A stretch of 64,000 bases of DNA from the NCBI GenBank assembly GCA_016647705.1, contig CM028335.1, forward strand, positions 8,714,818 through 8,778,817, given 5' to 3'. Positions 22,221 to 33,489 of the stretch are shown here, in pieces; the stretch's first letter is position 1; each line of letters opens with the position of its first letter. The DNA comes from Eucommia ulmoides. Its lineage: Eukaryota > Streptophyta > Magnoliopsida > Garryales > Eucommiaceae. The notes beneath the pieces are model-generated. The model searched no databases, had not been told where the DNA came from, and was given only the letters and a program-made list of their open reading frames with translations. A program made the position numbers and the translations under genes.

Positions 22221-23626
22221 TGGTGGCGCGTAATTAACGTACGCCACTTTTACCACAAGTGTACAAGTCAAGTTCTAGTATAAATGGGGAGAGTAGGGGT
22301 ATCATGTCCACAAATATTGGTTGAGATTATTATCGAGTACCGCGATAATCATAACCTAATTTTATCTAGGCAGTAAAAATGTGTTTATAATTAATAATAT
22401 ACTAATGCTAAGTTAATTAATCTAATTATACTAATATTACTATGAGATGATTAAGAGAAGTAAATTGCCTAGGGATTAACTTCATTTATTTAAATGCGTT
22501 TGATTTCGTTTTAGTTTACATTAACGGCGTTCGACTTATCCGACAATCTCGATTCGTAAACTCGCTCGCCACCTCTCCCGAGTATAAGATAAGTGAATAT
22601 GCAACTTCGCGTCAACGAATAAGTTCCCCTCAACGTCTTAATGACACTAGGTCACATGAGTCTCACTCCAATGTCATTGATTGCACACTTTTCAACTCCC
22701 TTCCGGGTTATTGGATCGTCGCGTTATGTTTACCCTAATCCAAATTCAGGGTTACCTCTCCCAAGTATCAAACTTCGTATTCTCACTATATTATAACAAG
22801 AATAATAATCATAATAAACTGATAAACACAATTGAATTTATAAAGACCAACCATTAATGAAATACAAACTCAAATAAACAATATTTTTATAAATATTATT
22901 AATCCCTAAGACAATCCATGTTTAGCTAATGGTTATAACCGTATACACAATGAATAACGAGCTAAACATGCTCAAACAATAAACCAAAATTAAGAAATAA
23001 AGAAAAAAACGAAGAGAACTAGCCGTAGTCCGAAAATTTGACGCTAAAACCTTTCTGAGATCGCTTCTCATTTTTTGCTTTGTGTTATTTTCATTCGAAT
23101 TTGAATGAGCTCCCCAAAATCCTCTCATAATATGCCTCTAATATCTTATGAGGTCTAATGGACGAATGGAAGAGGAGAGGATAAGAAATAAGGATAAAAC
23201 AATATCTAAAAAATATCCTAAATTTGGTATAGAGTGACCGCCGCGGCGGTGGGCATGTCGGTAGTGTCTTCGCCGCAGCGATAGAATCAGGAACTTCTCT
23301 GCAGTTTTACCGCTGCGACGGTGAGGTCACCACCTTGGAAATGGGCTTTTAGTAATAAAAGGCATCTCTTTGCATATTCACCACTGTGATGGTAGTCTGG
23401 ACGCCGTGACGGTAGGCTACTTTTCAGAATATTGCCTTTATGCATGTTTTCCCACCGTTCTTGATCTAAATCGATCATTTATGATCCGTTATTATCCCTT
23501 TTTACCCCATACACCTATTTTAATCCAAAAAGAATAAAAATATATTAAATTGTATTAAAATATTATAATAACATTCGAAAACTAACAAGTTCAGTTTGGA
23601 AATATATAGATAAATTACACTTATTA
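22221..23626 (-). repeat. 5' LTR of element A
   Basis: 1406 bp. In element sense it begins at 23626 (TAATAAGTG, decayed from TGATAGGTG) and ends CACCA at 22221. U3 carries a perfect palindrome CCGCCGCGGCGG at 23238-23249 and degraded relatives up to 23415. The conserved R/U5 block lies at about 22525-22790. It provides the empty site for the hAT insertion in the partner LTR. Confidence 0.92.
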
Positions 23627-23631
23627 GTAAT

Positions 23632-24266
23632 CATGAGAATTTTGTCATGATGATCAATATCTAGCAAATCTTTGCTATTAAATGTTCATTTAATGTCAAT
23701 TTAATGCTAAATTAAATGCTACATTTAAGGCTATTGAGGCTTTGTCATGATGGAAGCTAGTTAAGCTAGGTTCTAAGCAATAATTACCCTAAGCAATTAG
23801 GTTTAATCATGATATTTATGTCCAAAAATATTGCCAAAATATTGCTTCTTTAATGCCATTTAATGCTTGCATTTATTATTTCATTTAATGACATTTAATG
23901 ACCTGAAATGCTTAGTCATGATGAAGGCTAGTTTGGACTAATTTAGACACCCATTTACCTAATCAAGGCTATATTGATTGATTTAGGAGATTAATACTTT
24001 AAATAATAAATTAAACAAAAAGTTTTGGTTTTCAATTAGACAAAACTGGTGAAAGCGAAAGTTTGAGAGGTCAAAATAGGAAGTAATTTAATTGGTGAAA
24101 TTTCATTAAATTAAAGGGTAGAAACTAATTTAAACATATTAAAAGTGATATTCTTAGAAAATTTACTTTTAATATTATCATTTTAGTCCCTATTAACTTT
24201 TAAGAATTTCTAAATTGACCCAAAACCATTGTTTATACCGTATTTCGATCCAATTGACGATTTTAT

Positions 24267-24307
<41 letters not shown>

Positions 24308-24456
24308 TATGTTTTTTGTCCTTTTGTAGTATCAAAATATAATTTAAGGCAAAAATTTGTTCCCTTTAAATCTCAGTTTAAAGTTTATCCGAACTTACAC
24401 TTTAGACTTGATGCTTTTAAAAATTTAAATGAGCGGGACAAAATGTGGTGTCCACA
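23632..24456 (-). other. Gene-free stretch; probable U3 of the LTR split by element A
   Basis: No gene seen. It has many ATTTAATG-type words (23680-23900) and repeated TCATGATG. A run of 36 T lies at 24269-24304. On the minus strand the right end begins TGTGGACACCACATTTTGTC, a common start of plant gypsy LTRs, which suggests an LTR in minus orientation continuing left of element A to the TATA box at about 12100. The left border is not resolved. Confidence 0.4.
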
Positions 24457-24461
24457 GGAGC

Positions 24462-24520
24462 TATTATTGATTCAGTATCTAATTAGTAGTTTGTCACAAC
24501 AAAAATTGATATCAGAGCTA
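24462..24520 (+). promoter_or_regulatory. 5' LTR end and primer binding site of the second copia element
   Basis: The stretch TCAGTATCTAATTAGTAGTT ... CACAACA ends at 24501 and matches the 3' LTR end at 31787-31819. TGATATCAGAGCTAGG follows at 24508, one change from the standard initiator tRNA-Met site TGGTATCAGAGC. Confidence 0.85.
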
Positions 24521-24608
24521 GGTCGGTACTGTTCATATATGGTATTCTTTGTCGGTGCCGTTGTCCTAGACTCATAAAAAACTACTAACATAGATATGAA
24601 ATTTTGCA

Positions 24609-25095
24609 ATGGTAGCACAATTTGAGGTAGAAAAGTTTGATGGTAAGAATGATTTCAGCATGTAGCATATCAAGATGCATGCTTTGTTGGTGCAACAAGG
24701 GCAACAAGGAGAATCTGATGGAGAAGGTATATTGTGAAATTTTATTATGCTTGAGTGATAGAGTACTGTGAGAGGTTACAAATGAAACTTCAACCACCGG
24801 ACTATGGCTACAGTTGGAAAGTTTGTAAATGATGAAGTCTCTCATAAATTTCTTGTATATTAAGAAGCGATTGTATACGTTACAGATGAATGAAGGTACA
24901 CCAGTCTAAGACCATCTTGATGAATTCAATAAAATCTTTGTTGATTTAAAAAATATTGATGTTAAGGTGGATGATGAAGATCAAGCAATTATTTTGTTGT
25001 GTTCGTTGCTACCCTTATACGAGCACTTATTGATACAATGTGATGCGCTTCGATTTTCCAAAAGGAAAAGAATATTAAATAATAAGATGCATAAA
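24609..25095 (+). pseudogene. Copia gag, N-terminal part
   Basis: Decayed plus-strand gag. It reads AQFEVEKFDGKNDFS then a stop, IKMHALLVQQGQQGE, TATGLWLQLESL with frame changes, and NFLYIKKRLYTLQMNEGTPV, DHLDEFNKIFVDLKNIDVKV and DEDQAIILLCSLLPLYEHL. This is the capsid pattern of Tnt1-like copia elements. It ends in the junction with an inserted LTR near 25100; the zinc knuckle continues at 26879. Confidence 0.88.
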
Positions 25096-25099
25096 AAGA

Positions 25100-26865
25100 G
25101 AAACAATTTTTAAGGTGCCGATTTTCTCAAAAAAGTATTTAGGTTGTTTTTAAAAATAAGGAGTCGCCAACTAGCATTGGATTTAAATGGTGTGTCAGGT
25201 CATTGAATTTTAGAAAACAAATTTAAATGGACTACGTAAAAATTGATTTAAAAACTATACGGTTGAACCAAAGATTCATTTAAAGGCTCGGGGGTCAGTT
25301 ACGCTTGGGCAAAGTGTCAGGCACCCCTTGACGCCCGTTTGAAGACGGTACCTTATATCCAATTAAGTCCAATTAGTTTAGTTCAAACACTTTATTTTAT
25401 TTTGAAATCATTTCCTTCTTATGAAATCTTTTTGGTATTTTAAAAAAATAAGGTGGAATAAATTTTTGTATTTTTTGAATTGTTCCCTTGATATGACCTC
25501 TTATCAAATATTAAGAATTTGACATAGATAGTCCCTAGGGGGTGGTTTTATGTATATTTTCGAGGGATTTTTTTAATTTAAATGGGTAAGCTAAAATAGG
25601 TGAATAAATATGAAAATATGAATTCAAAAACTAGCAGTATATGAAATCATTTTTTTTATGCAAAAGTGACCTAAAAAACTAAAGTGTTAATTTAAATATG
25701 CCAATGCAAAATGATATGAATACGAGAATTAAACAGGAAACACTACGTGAATTAGCGTAGTTATGTGTGACAATGATTTAATTATATAAAAAATGCAAGT
25801 AGTGTATATTTCGTGACTAAATGTGAAGAAATAGCATGGATTATGAATTTAAAAAAACTTATATGTATGAAATATAAAAAAGTGTAAGTGGTGAAAGTGT
25901 CCTAAACAGGTCGTCTAAATAATGAGAGAAATAAATATGCGAGATGGATTGAAACAATGTTTATTTTAAATTTTCCTCATTAATTTAAAAAAATCTCGAT
26001 TTGAAATTTCCTCAAATTCTATGAATATGAGAATCAAGTGAGGATCGTGGAAACAGTTTTGTTAGAATAAATCTTTTCAAAACTTAAGCAAAATCTCACG
26101 AAAAGATTTACCGAGAGAAAAGATTTCTTAAAACCAATAGTTTCTAAATTCCACTCTAGTTGAGAAATGGAAAAGAGGCCACAGAAAACTCTCCTGTGAT
26201 TTATCGAATCGTCGGATTTACCTTAAGGTTTGTAAAGATTAATTCCCATAAACTTAGATTATATAATTTTTTTTTAGGTTTTTATAGTTTATTTTTTAGG
26301 GTTTTTAGATAACGAGAATAAATATAAAATAAAGAAAATATAGAAAATAAATAATGAAAACATTCTTTACCTGATGTTCGGAGATTAAGTTTAAGCACGA
26401 GAAACTCATCTCGATATTTTCATCGGATCATCGAAAGACTTACTTTTTTTTTTAGTTTTTTTCTTTTATGAATTGCGACAAATAAAAAGAATGCAAAAAA
26501 AAAAAAGGCGAGATATCGGTGACCTCGTCTAAACGCTCAAAAGTTTAGATTGAGAATGGGGAACCTCATCCCGATGTTTTCATTGAGTTATCAGATAATT
26601 AAAAGAGATAAACCTTGCAAGAATTTAAATTGCGAGAAAAAAAATTTAGAGATAAAAGAAAAACATACCCATACTAGGTCAAGAATCCCCGATGCTCGGG
26701 TTTTTTCTCTCTTCCAAACAGCTTCCCAAAAGAGTTTTGGATGAGAGTAACTCTTCTAGGAGTGGCTCCTCTAAATTTTTGAATGATAAATACTAGGAGG
26801 ATGAGGGTCCTATTCATAGAGAAATATGGGGCGTGAAAAACACAAGGAAACCCTAAAAACTAGGT
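25100..26865 (-). mobile_element. Probable solo LTR, Ogre/Tat-like, inside copia gag
   Basis: It separates copia gag from its zinc knuckle. The left part has AAGGTGCCGATTTTC, AAGGAGTCGCCAAC, GGCTCGGGGGTCAGTTACGC and GGCACCCCTTGACGCCCG, a set of words I know from LTRs of Ogre/Tat-type plant gypsy elements. A minus-strand TATA-like TATGAATAGGACCC lies near 26800-26815. Two GATGTT.GGAGATTAAG / GAGATATCGGTGACCTCG-type segments repeat around 26360-26570. No ORF of note. Exact borders and TSD could not be fixed. Confidence 0.55.
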
Positions 26866-26869
26866 CTGG

Positions 26870-27436
26870 TCGATCAAGTGCTACAATTGTCACAAGGAAG
26901 GGCATATCTGGAAAGAATGTCCAGAGCAAAAAGAAAAGAAAAAAAATGGACAACTCAAGATCTGGAGATACTAGTATTGTTTAAGAAACCTTTATGGATG
27001 GAGATCTTCTCAATTTCACAGTTTTGAATGGATTATAGACTTCGATTGTTCTTATCATATGTGTTCCAACAAGGATTGTTTTACTACCTACAAACAAATT
27101 GACGATGGTAAAGTCTTAATGGGAAACAATACGGCCTGTAAAGTTGTTGAAATAGGAACAATTTGGATTAGAATGTTTGACAACATTGTGAGAACACTCT
27201 CAAATGTTAGGCATGTTCCAGAACTGATGAAAAATTTAATTTTCTCGGGTATGCTCAACTCTATCGATTGTACATACAAAGCTGGAGGTGGAGTTGTAAG
27301 GATTTCCAAAGGTGTTTTTGTCGATATGAAAGGAGTAAAGAAGAATAATATCTATTTGCTCCGAGGAACTATTGTGACGGGTGCTATTGCCACTACATCT
27401 TCATTAGATTCAGAGAAGGATACTACCAAGTTATAA
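26870..27436 (+). pseudogene. Copia zinc knuckle and protease
   Basis: From 26879 it reads KCYNCHKEGHIWKECPEQ, an intact CCHC knuckle of the gag C-terminus that binds element RNA. A stop follows. The protease region reads WIIDFDCSYHMCSNKDCF, where the usual active-site box D-S-A/G-C is changed to DFDC, so it is probably inactive. It then has an open 125-codon stretch (27059-27436) with VLMGNNTACKVVEIGTIWIR, VRHVPELMKNLIFSGML and GVKKNNIYLLRGT, the copia segment leading into integrase. Confidence 0.9.
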
Positions 27437-28133
27437 TATATGCGATTAGGCCATATATAGGGAAACTCACTAGAGGTGCTAAGCATGTAAGGCTTGTTGG
27501 ATAGACAAAATACAAACAAATTAGATTTTTGTGAGCACTATGTATGTGACAAACAACACAGGAAAAAATTTAGAAAAGTCGTTCATCGGACCACAAATAC
27601 TCTGGATTATAACCATTCAAATCTTTGGGGTCCATCGCAAGTTTTGTCAATTGGTGGTGGATAATACATGTTGAGCTTTATTGACGATTACTCTCGAAAG
27701 GTTCGGGTATACATATGGAAGCACAATAATGAAGTTTTTGATCAATTCAAACAATGGAAGACTATGATCAATAATCAAACTAGAAAACAAATAAAACGCT
27801 TGAGAACTGATAACGGCTTGTAATTCTGTGAAGGTGCTTTCAATGAGATTTGCAAGAAAGAAGGAATTGTGAGACACCACACAATTTGACATACACCACA
27901 ATAGAATGAGGTTGCAGAATGGATGAATAGGACTCTCTTAGAGAAAGCTCGATGCAAATGCAGGTTTATCCCAGAAGTTCGGGGCTGAAGCTGTTTACAC
28001 AACTTGTTACTTGATTAACCAGTCTCCATCGATAGCAATTGACTATAAGACTCCTAAATACGTATAGTCTGAATCTCCTACAAAATACTCTAACTTGAGA
28101 GTATTTTGTTGTCATGCTTATGCTCATGTAAAT
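27437..28133 (+). pseudogene. Copia integrase, N-terminal and core part
   Basis: Zinc-binding residues are seen as CEHYVCDKQHRKKF. The core has YNHSNLWGPSQV, with Asn where the first catalytic Asp should be, a stop, then YMLSFIDDYSRKVRVYIW. The second acidic box RLRTDNGL is followed by a stop where Glu is usual; the third block reads EVAEWMNRTLLEKARC with the Glu present. Several stops make it dead. The reading is cut within FCCHAYAHVN at 28133 by a solo LTR and continues at 30132. Confidence 0.92.
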
Positions 28134-30126
28134 TGTTGGCAAGTGATCTATCCAAGAGGATGGGTGAATTGGGTAGTTATAAAGATTAAAGCAAATTGTT
28201 TCCTTTCAACACTTAAAATTTTCAAATAATCAATTTAATCATAAATTAATTATTATCTTTATATAGCAGCGGATAACTAGATGTACACCCAAACAACAAG
28301 AAATGAAGAAAATTAACAATGCAGTACACCACGATATATACTAGTTCACCAAGTTACTCTTGGTTAATCTAGTCATCCGAGCCCCACGAAGAGTCGCACT
28401 CACTAAACCACTAAGATTCTTTTAAACAAGTAGGAACCAAATGTTTACACAATAATTCTTTTATAGGCTCAGAATCAACATTTAAAATTCGCTTTTCACA
28501 GGCTAAGAAAGAACCTCTATCTTTTTAACAGGTTAAAGATTAACCTAAATCTTTTATACTTAGGCTAAGAATCAAACCCCACCAAAAATACTCCAAGTAT
28601 TCTTTTCACCGGTAAGGATGAAACAGTTACAAATTACAGTCAATTAATTCTAATCAGGAATAATCAGGCCTATCTATTTTCACGGAAAAGAGTAACCTAA
28701 CCTTTTTATAATCTAGATAAAGATTAAACTTCAATATCTTTATAGGAAGAGATTGAAACCTAGCTATCCCTAACTAGATACTCCCAACAGTATCTAATTC
28801 GCACGAAAACTCACAAATTACAAAAATCGATAAGTTTCTTCCCACTCGGAACTTCTACTACCTCAAATAAATTTAAACTCAATTAATGTACAGATAAATA
28901 CTAGTGATAGAATTAAGTGAGAAATTTAAAATTTGATTATAAAATAATCGGGTTGCACAAAATTAAGCACGTAATCAAATTACTACAAAAATCATTTTAA
29001 AATATTTTTTGTTCACTTTAAGGTTTAAAAACGATTTCACAAGATATAAAATCCAAGAAAGTAGAATAAGATATAATCACAATAAAGAATAAAACTTGGA
29101 ACAATCTTACCAGGATATCACCGAAAAAATAAAAATTGAATCGCAACAAAGCTCAGATCGGTGACGCCAAAATAATCAACACTTATTCTCAAGAAATTTT
29201 CTCAAGATTGATCTCACAATAATCTCAAAATTACAATTCTTAGAAATCACACGAACTGAAAGTTCTTGATAGAATGATGTATTGATATGTGTAAAACGCA
29301 GGTATATTTAAACAAATTTGAAACAGGCCCTCTAACGGCTAGTTCCCATAAGATATGACATTTAAATACTAATATAGACCCCATATATAAATATTACTCA
29401 ACCCTGGTTCAATTCACTTAAATATGACTTTTAAATCATTTAATTTTGTACTCAAATTATTTCACATTCTCAAATCAAAAGGATAGAAAGTATTAAATAG
29501 ACTAAATTAAGAAATACTTAAAATAAGTGTACCATATCTATAGGGATATGTAAGTATGAATAATATATCTATAATATGTTTAAATCCCCAGAATATCTTC
29601 GAGATATCAACCCAAAAAATAGCTAGTAACGGCTAGTTTTGGATCAAATCCCAAAAACCCTCAAACACTAAAACTGCCTAGTCAGTTGACCGACCAATGA
29701 ACCATCGGTCGACGGATTGTTTCGGGTTGTAGCCCAAGATATTTTCATACGCTGGTCGATTGATCAATCCCCCATGGGTCAGTTGACTGATCAATTCAGG
29801 ATGCTCTAAGGCTATTTTTTAGGCTTGGTCGGTTGAACTAATTAAGACCCTAATAAAAACACACATAAATATAAATCATTTTTGTGTTGTGTGTGGTCCT
29901 AATCAGGATACATTAAGAGTGAAAAATGACTTGAGTTTTTTTCACCTAGATTTTTCAGAATCTTCAATTTCTTAATGTCCGTCTCTTTGTCTGTCTTTTT
30001 GTATCCTTAGCAATTACTTCATGATAACATCAATAATGGAATTTTTACATTGAAACACTCAATAAAATTGTTAGTTTCACCAAAAACATTAACTCTTAAT
30101 TGTTCATCAAAATCTTGAGATCAACA
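28134..30126 (-). mobile_element. Solo LTR of the first copia family inside copia integrase
   Basis: It starts TGTTGGCAAGTG and ends GAGATCAACA, as do the LTRs at 806-2954 and 7849-10789, and aligns with them throughout (1993 bp, somewhat shorter). Perfect TSDs TAAAT lie at 28129-28133 and 30127-30131. Removing it restores the integrase reading HAYAHVNDGNL. It has a degraded GTCGAC palindrome cluster near 29690-29830 and a TATA-like stretch near 29295-29305. Confidence 0.93.
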
Positions 30127-30131
30127 TAAAT

Positions 30132-30478
30132 GATGGTAACTTGAGCCATGAGAAAAGAAATGCATAATTCTAGGGTATGCAGATGAGATTAAAGGGTATA
30201 AGTTGCGGTGTCCTATTGTGAAACTGCCCAAGTGTATCGTCAGTAGGAATGTGACCTTTGATGAGTCTACTATGTTGAAAAAGAAAGAGAAGAGTCAAGA
30301 TGCTGGAACAAACCATAGTGTCGGTAAACGAGTAGAGCTTGAAATGAAAATTTCACAGAACTTGCAAAATAGATTGCAAGAAGATGTTCAGGATATGCAA
30401 GCTGATGAAGAAGCTGATGCCTCTGGCGAATCTCAATAGGTACTCGTGCCACTGGTGAATCTCAATAGGTAGAGAATT
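30132..30478 (+). pseudogene. Copia integrase C-terminal part
   Basis: Continuation after the solo LTR: NDGNLSHEKRNA, a stop, FLGYADEIKGYKLRCPI, KCIVSRNVTFDESTML and an acidic tail ending at 30439. This is the usual end of copia integrase (FLGY...GYR...C...RDV.F.E). Confidence 0.88.
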
Positions 30479-31556
30479 ATGTACTTGCTCGGGACAGAGT
30501 GAGAAGGCACATCAAGCCACCTCAAAGATACGGTGACTATGTTGTTTATGCATTTAGTATAGCTAAAAGTATTGATACGCAAGAGCCAACTCCACCTGCA
30601 GTCACAAAGTTCAAGCATTGCTTGGACTTGATCAATCTAAAGAACTACAGATTAATGAAGCATCCGTGGTGAGACGATGGGTGTCCTACTAGGGCACAAG
30701 ACCTTGAAAATATATTAAAGGACCTAAGTGGCTTTCGGCCAAGGTGGAGATTTGTAATTAATATTGGTGTCCTCAACTACTTATCATTAATTATGATTCT
30801 TTATCATAATTATGTTAGGTAGGAGTTGTAGGCTGGGAGTAATGAGATTAGGTGGAAGTTGTGTGGTTGAAATCAATTTCCTTCTCCTATAAATAGGAAG
30901 AGCCTTTGCCATAGAAAATCATCCCATCTTGATAGAGAGCACTCTTAGAGATAATTTTTTTTTTTGGAGAGATTTCTTGTAATCTTTGTGAGATAATTTG
31001 GGTAGAGAGAAAAATATACTTGCTCAAGAAAGAGTGAGAAGACACATCAAGCAACCTCAAAGATATGGTGACTATGTTGTCTATGCACTAAGTATATATA
31101 GCAGAAAATATTGATACACAAGAGCCAGCGCCACTAGCAATCGCGAAGTTCAAGTATTACTTGGACTTGATCAATCTAAATAACTAAATATTGATGAAGC
31201 ATCTGTGGTGAGAGGATGGGTGTCCTACTAGGACACAAGACCTTGAAAATATATTGAAAGACATAAGTGGCTTTCGGCTAAGGTGGAGATTTGAAATTAA
31301 TATTGGTGGCCTCAACCACTTATAATTAATTATGATTATTTGTCATAATAGTATTAGGTAGGAGTTGTAGGTTGGGAGTAATGAGGTTAGGTGGAAGTTG
31401 TGTACTTGAAATCAATTTCATTCTCCTATAAATATGAAGAGCTTTTTCCAAAGGAAATCATCTCATCTTGGAGATCATCCCATCTTGATAGAGAGTATTC
31501 TTAGAGATAGAAAAAAAAAAAAAAAATCCGAACTTTGAGAGATTTCTTTTAATCTT
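30479..31556 (+). repeat. Tandem duplication of copia linker plus LTR start
   Basis: Two 539-bp units, 30479-31017 and 31018-31556. Each has the integrase-RT linker (unit 1 reads VLARDRVRRHIKPPQRYGDY), a direct jump to AAGGTGGAGATTTG, which looks like the polypurine tract, and then the first part of the LTR (TGTAATTAATATTGG at 30753, TGAAATTAATATTGG at 31292) with a TATA box CCTATAAATA near 30890 and 31430. RT and RNase H are missing from both. Junctions share GAGAAAAATATA-like words. Confidence 0.85.
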
Positions 31557-31819
31557 TATGAGGTACTTTGGGTAAAGAGAAAAATATAGTTGAGAGATGG
31601 TGTACAAAGGTTTAAGGGCTCATGTTGTTTGGGATAAATTCGAGTGTCTAACTTGTATAATAACTCTCTGTTCTCTATCATTAAAAGGCTTGGTCTCACA
31701 CAGAGGCATAGGCAAATTGTCGAACTACGTAAATATCATGTGTTTCCTTCTATGTGATTATTTTTATTCTTGTAAGAGTTTTCATCAATTCAGAATCTAA
31801 TCAGCAGTTTGTTATAACA
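31292..31819 (+). repeat. 3' LTR of the second copia element
   Basis: About 528 bp from TGAAATTAATATTGG to GTTATAACA. The TATA box TATAAATA lies near 31428-31436. Its end matches the 5' LTR remnant at 24462-24501. Confidence 0.82.
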
Positions 31820-33480
31820 CAATCTTGCTTGGTAAGGAAAGAAAATGAAATGGAAAGGAAAAAAAAATGATGAAAAACACTTTTTTCTTCTATTTTTTCC
31901 TCTAAAATTTGGGATGAAAATAGAGGAAAAATGGTTGAAGATTGAGAAAAAATATAAAAATTACAATTATGTCCTTATTATTTTATATTCTATCTCTATC
32001 CATTCATTTATTAATATGATTTTGGATACATTTAATTTAATTTTGTTTTTTTTGTTAGTAATTCACATATGTTGTATTCAACTCGAATGATAATTATTAT
32101 AATTATAATTCTATTTCAGTTAATTATTTTCTTATTAGTTAGTAAATTACTCATTTATACATAATTTGAAATATTGAGGGTTGTTGATGTCAAATTTTGG
32201 TAGACACCAATAGTATGGTCTGGTCAGCCTTGGAGGATGTTGGAGGGTTCCGGAGTAGAGATCTTTGATCCGTGTAGATTTTTATCCATGGAGAAACCCC
32301 TTGTAGGGAAAGGGGAAGGGCAGTACCAGGAAGGGACCGACAACCTTCTAAGTCGAGAAGGGGAGAAGCTGAATACCTTGTATAAACCAACACTTGAAAT
32401 TGTGCAGTTCTTGGAAGAGTGGGTGCTTGAAAACTTGCACAAAGGACTTGCTGGGGTTTTCCTGGCGTGTCCCCTCCGGCGTGAAAATTAGTGGACGGGG
32501 GGAAGCATTTTTAATATAACTTCCGAGAAGAGTCGAAGGTGAGTGGTGGGTAAAGTTCATGTACCTCTGAGCAATTGTATGTCTTCTTTTTATAGGCAAG
32601 GTGGAGATTAGTTTAGGGGCTAAGCATGGGTTTAATGTGTTTTCAAAATCACATCATGGTGTTAACTTTACATGTAGCCAATGAAAATGTGCCAAGAGGC
32701 CCTTGTTTTGATCAACTTTGCATGTAGCCAATGAAAATGTGCCGAGAGGCCCTTGTTTTGGTCATATTTATGCAATATTTGAAGATATTTTATTTAGGGA
32801 AGAGAGCTACAATGATACTTTGGGATATTTTGGAGATATTTTGGGATACTATGGGATATTTTAGGATATTTTGGGGTGCTTAAATAGTAGAACACCGAGC
32901 CAATTTCGTAAACAGATTGAGGATGACACTACCCTACTACGGCTAGGATAAGGAGGAGATTGATTCTTACCCTTCCCGAGCGTACAGAGACGGGAAGGGG
33001 TGAACATTGTCGCGCCGGAGAACATCGAGATGGGGAGTAGTTACCCATCCCGGTGATGACTTGTTGGTTACCATGAAGAGAGCCAAATCCTTTGGGGCAA
33101 TTAGTGCAATTGGAGACGTCTCTCTTCTCGGCACATTTTTTATATTTAGTCTTTGATGTGCTTTGGATTTTATAGGGAATTGTGGACACGTGGCGGTCTT
33201 TTGCTGGTTGCATTGGAGTGACCATTTTTACACTCATTAAGGGTAATTTTTTATTTAGTTTTGTAGTATGTAAGGGTAAAATAGTAAATTAAATAAGTGT
33301 ATAATTTTTTTCTTTTTATTTTTCTTTTCTTAGTAAACATAAAATATTATGTTTTCTTCCTTTTATATCCCTCCAACCAAACAAACCTAATGAAAATGAT
33401 TTTTCTTCGAATAAATATTTTTTTGTTTTCAATTCCCTTTTTCTTTTCCTTTTTCCATTCTTCCAACTAAACATAGTCTT
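31820..33480. mobile_element. Possible foldback/MITE remnant holding a solo LTR
   Basis: Left side starts CTTGGTAAGGAAAGAAAATG; the right side, near 33340-33475, carries inverted similar sequence (reverse complement TTAGTTGGAAGAATGGAAAA and GGTTGGAGGGATATAAAAGG). AT-rich with no gene. The match between arms is imperfect, so the borders and even the element status are uncertain. Confidence 0.3.
32182..33236 (-). mobile_element. Solo LTR distantly related to family E
   Basis: Begins TGTTGATGTCAAATTTTGG and ends TTTTTACACTCA. It shares CCCCTCCGGCGTG and nearby words with family E LTRs. A minus-strand TATA box TATAAAAA lies at about 32587-32595. Two 51-bp tandem copies (CATGTAGCCAATGAAAATGT...) lie at 32663-32765 and a GGATATTTT-type run at 32818-32880. 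The flanks are TTGAGGGT on the left and TTAAGGGT on the right, which do not give a clean 5-bp duplication with a CA end. Confidence 0.6.
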
Positions 33481-33489
33481 TGTTTTAAA

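Larger units (their letters stand above)
12255..23626 (-). mobile_element. Element A: gag-only Athila-like LTR retrotransposon
   Basis: Bordered by LTRs 12255-19578 (carrying a hAT insertion) and 22221-23626, with exact TSDs GTAAT at 12250-12254 and 23627-23631. The minus-strand internal part is only about 2.6 kb: a primer binding site of tRNA-Asp type, a decayed gag-like region (21094-22090) and a non-coding tail. No protease, RT or integrase is seen. This fits a non-autonomous element that keeps gag only (TR-GAG type), probably derived from the Athila lineage, and it must have depended on an autonomous relative. Relatives in the window are B (55340-60838) and C (47545-51455). Confidence 0.92.
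24457..31819 (+). mobile_element. Second copia element (Tnt1/Retrofit-like), degraded
   Basis: A plus-strand copia element with a 40-bp remnant of its 5' LTR, a methionine-type primer binding site, gag, zinc knuckle, protease and integrase remnants, and a 3' LTR ending at 31819. Reverse transcriptase and RNase H are deleted. It is interrupted by an Ogre-like LTR (about 25100-26865) and by a solo LTR with perfect TSD TAAAT (28134-30126). A 539-bp tandem duplication covers the integrase-RT linker and the start of the 3' LTR. Its own TSD cannot be found because the left LTR is cut. Confidence 0.88.

Noticed and set aside
24215..24577. A 120-codon plus-strand open frame with a poly-Phe run
   Set aside because: The Phe run is the 36-T tract, and the frame crosses the border from an LTR-like region into the copia 5' LTR and primer site.
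32182..33244. 8-bp TSD TTGAGGGT/TTAAGGGT taken as proof of a hAT insertion
   Set aside because: The interior has an LTR-type TATA box and family E words; the 8-bp match may be chance, so I kept the LTR call and left the border open.
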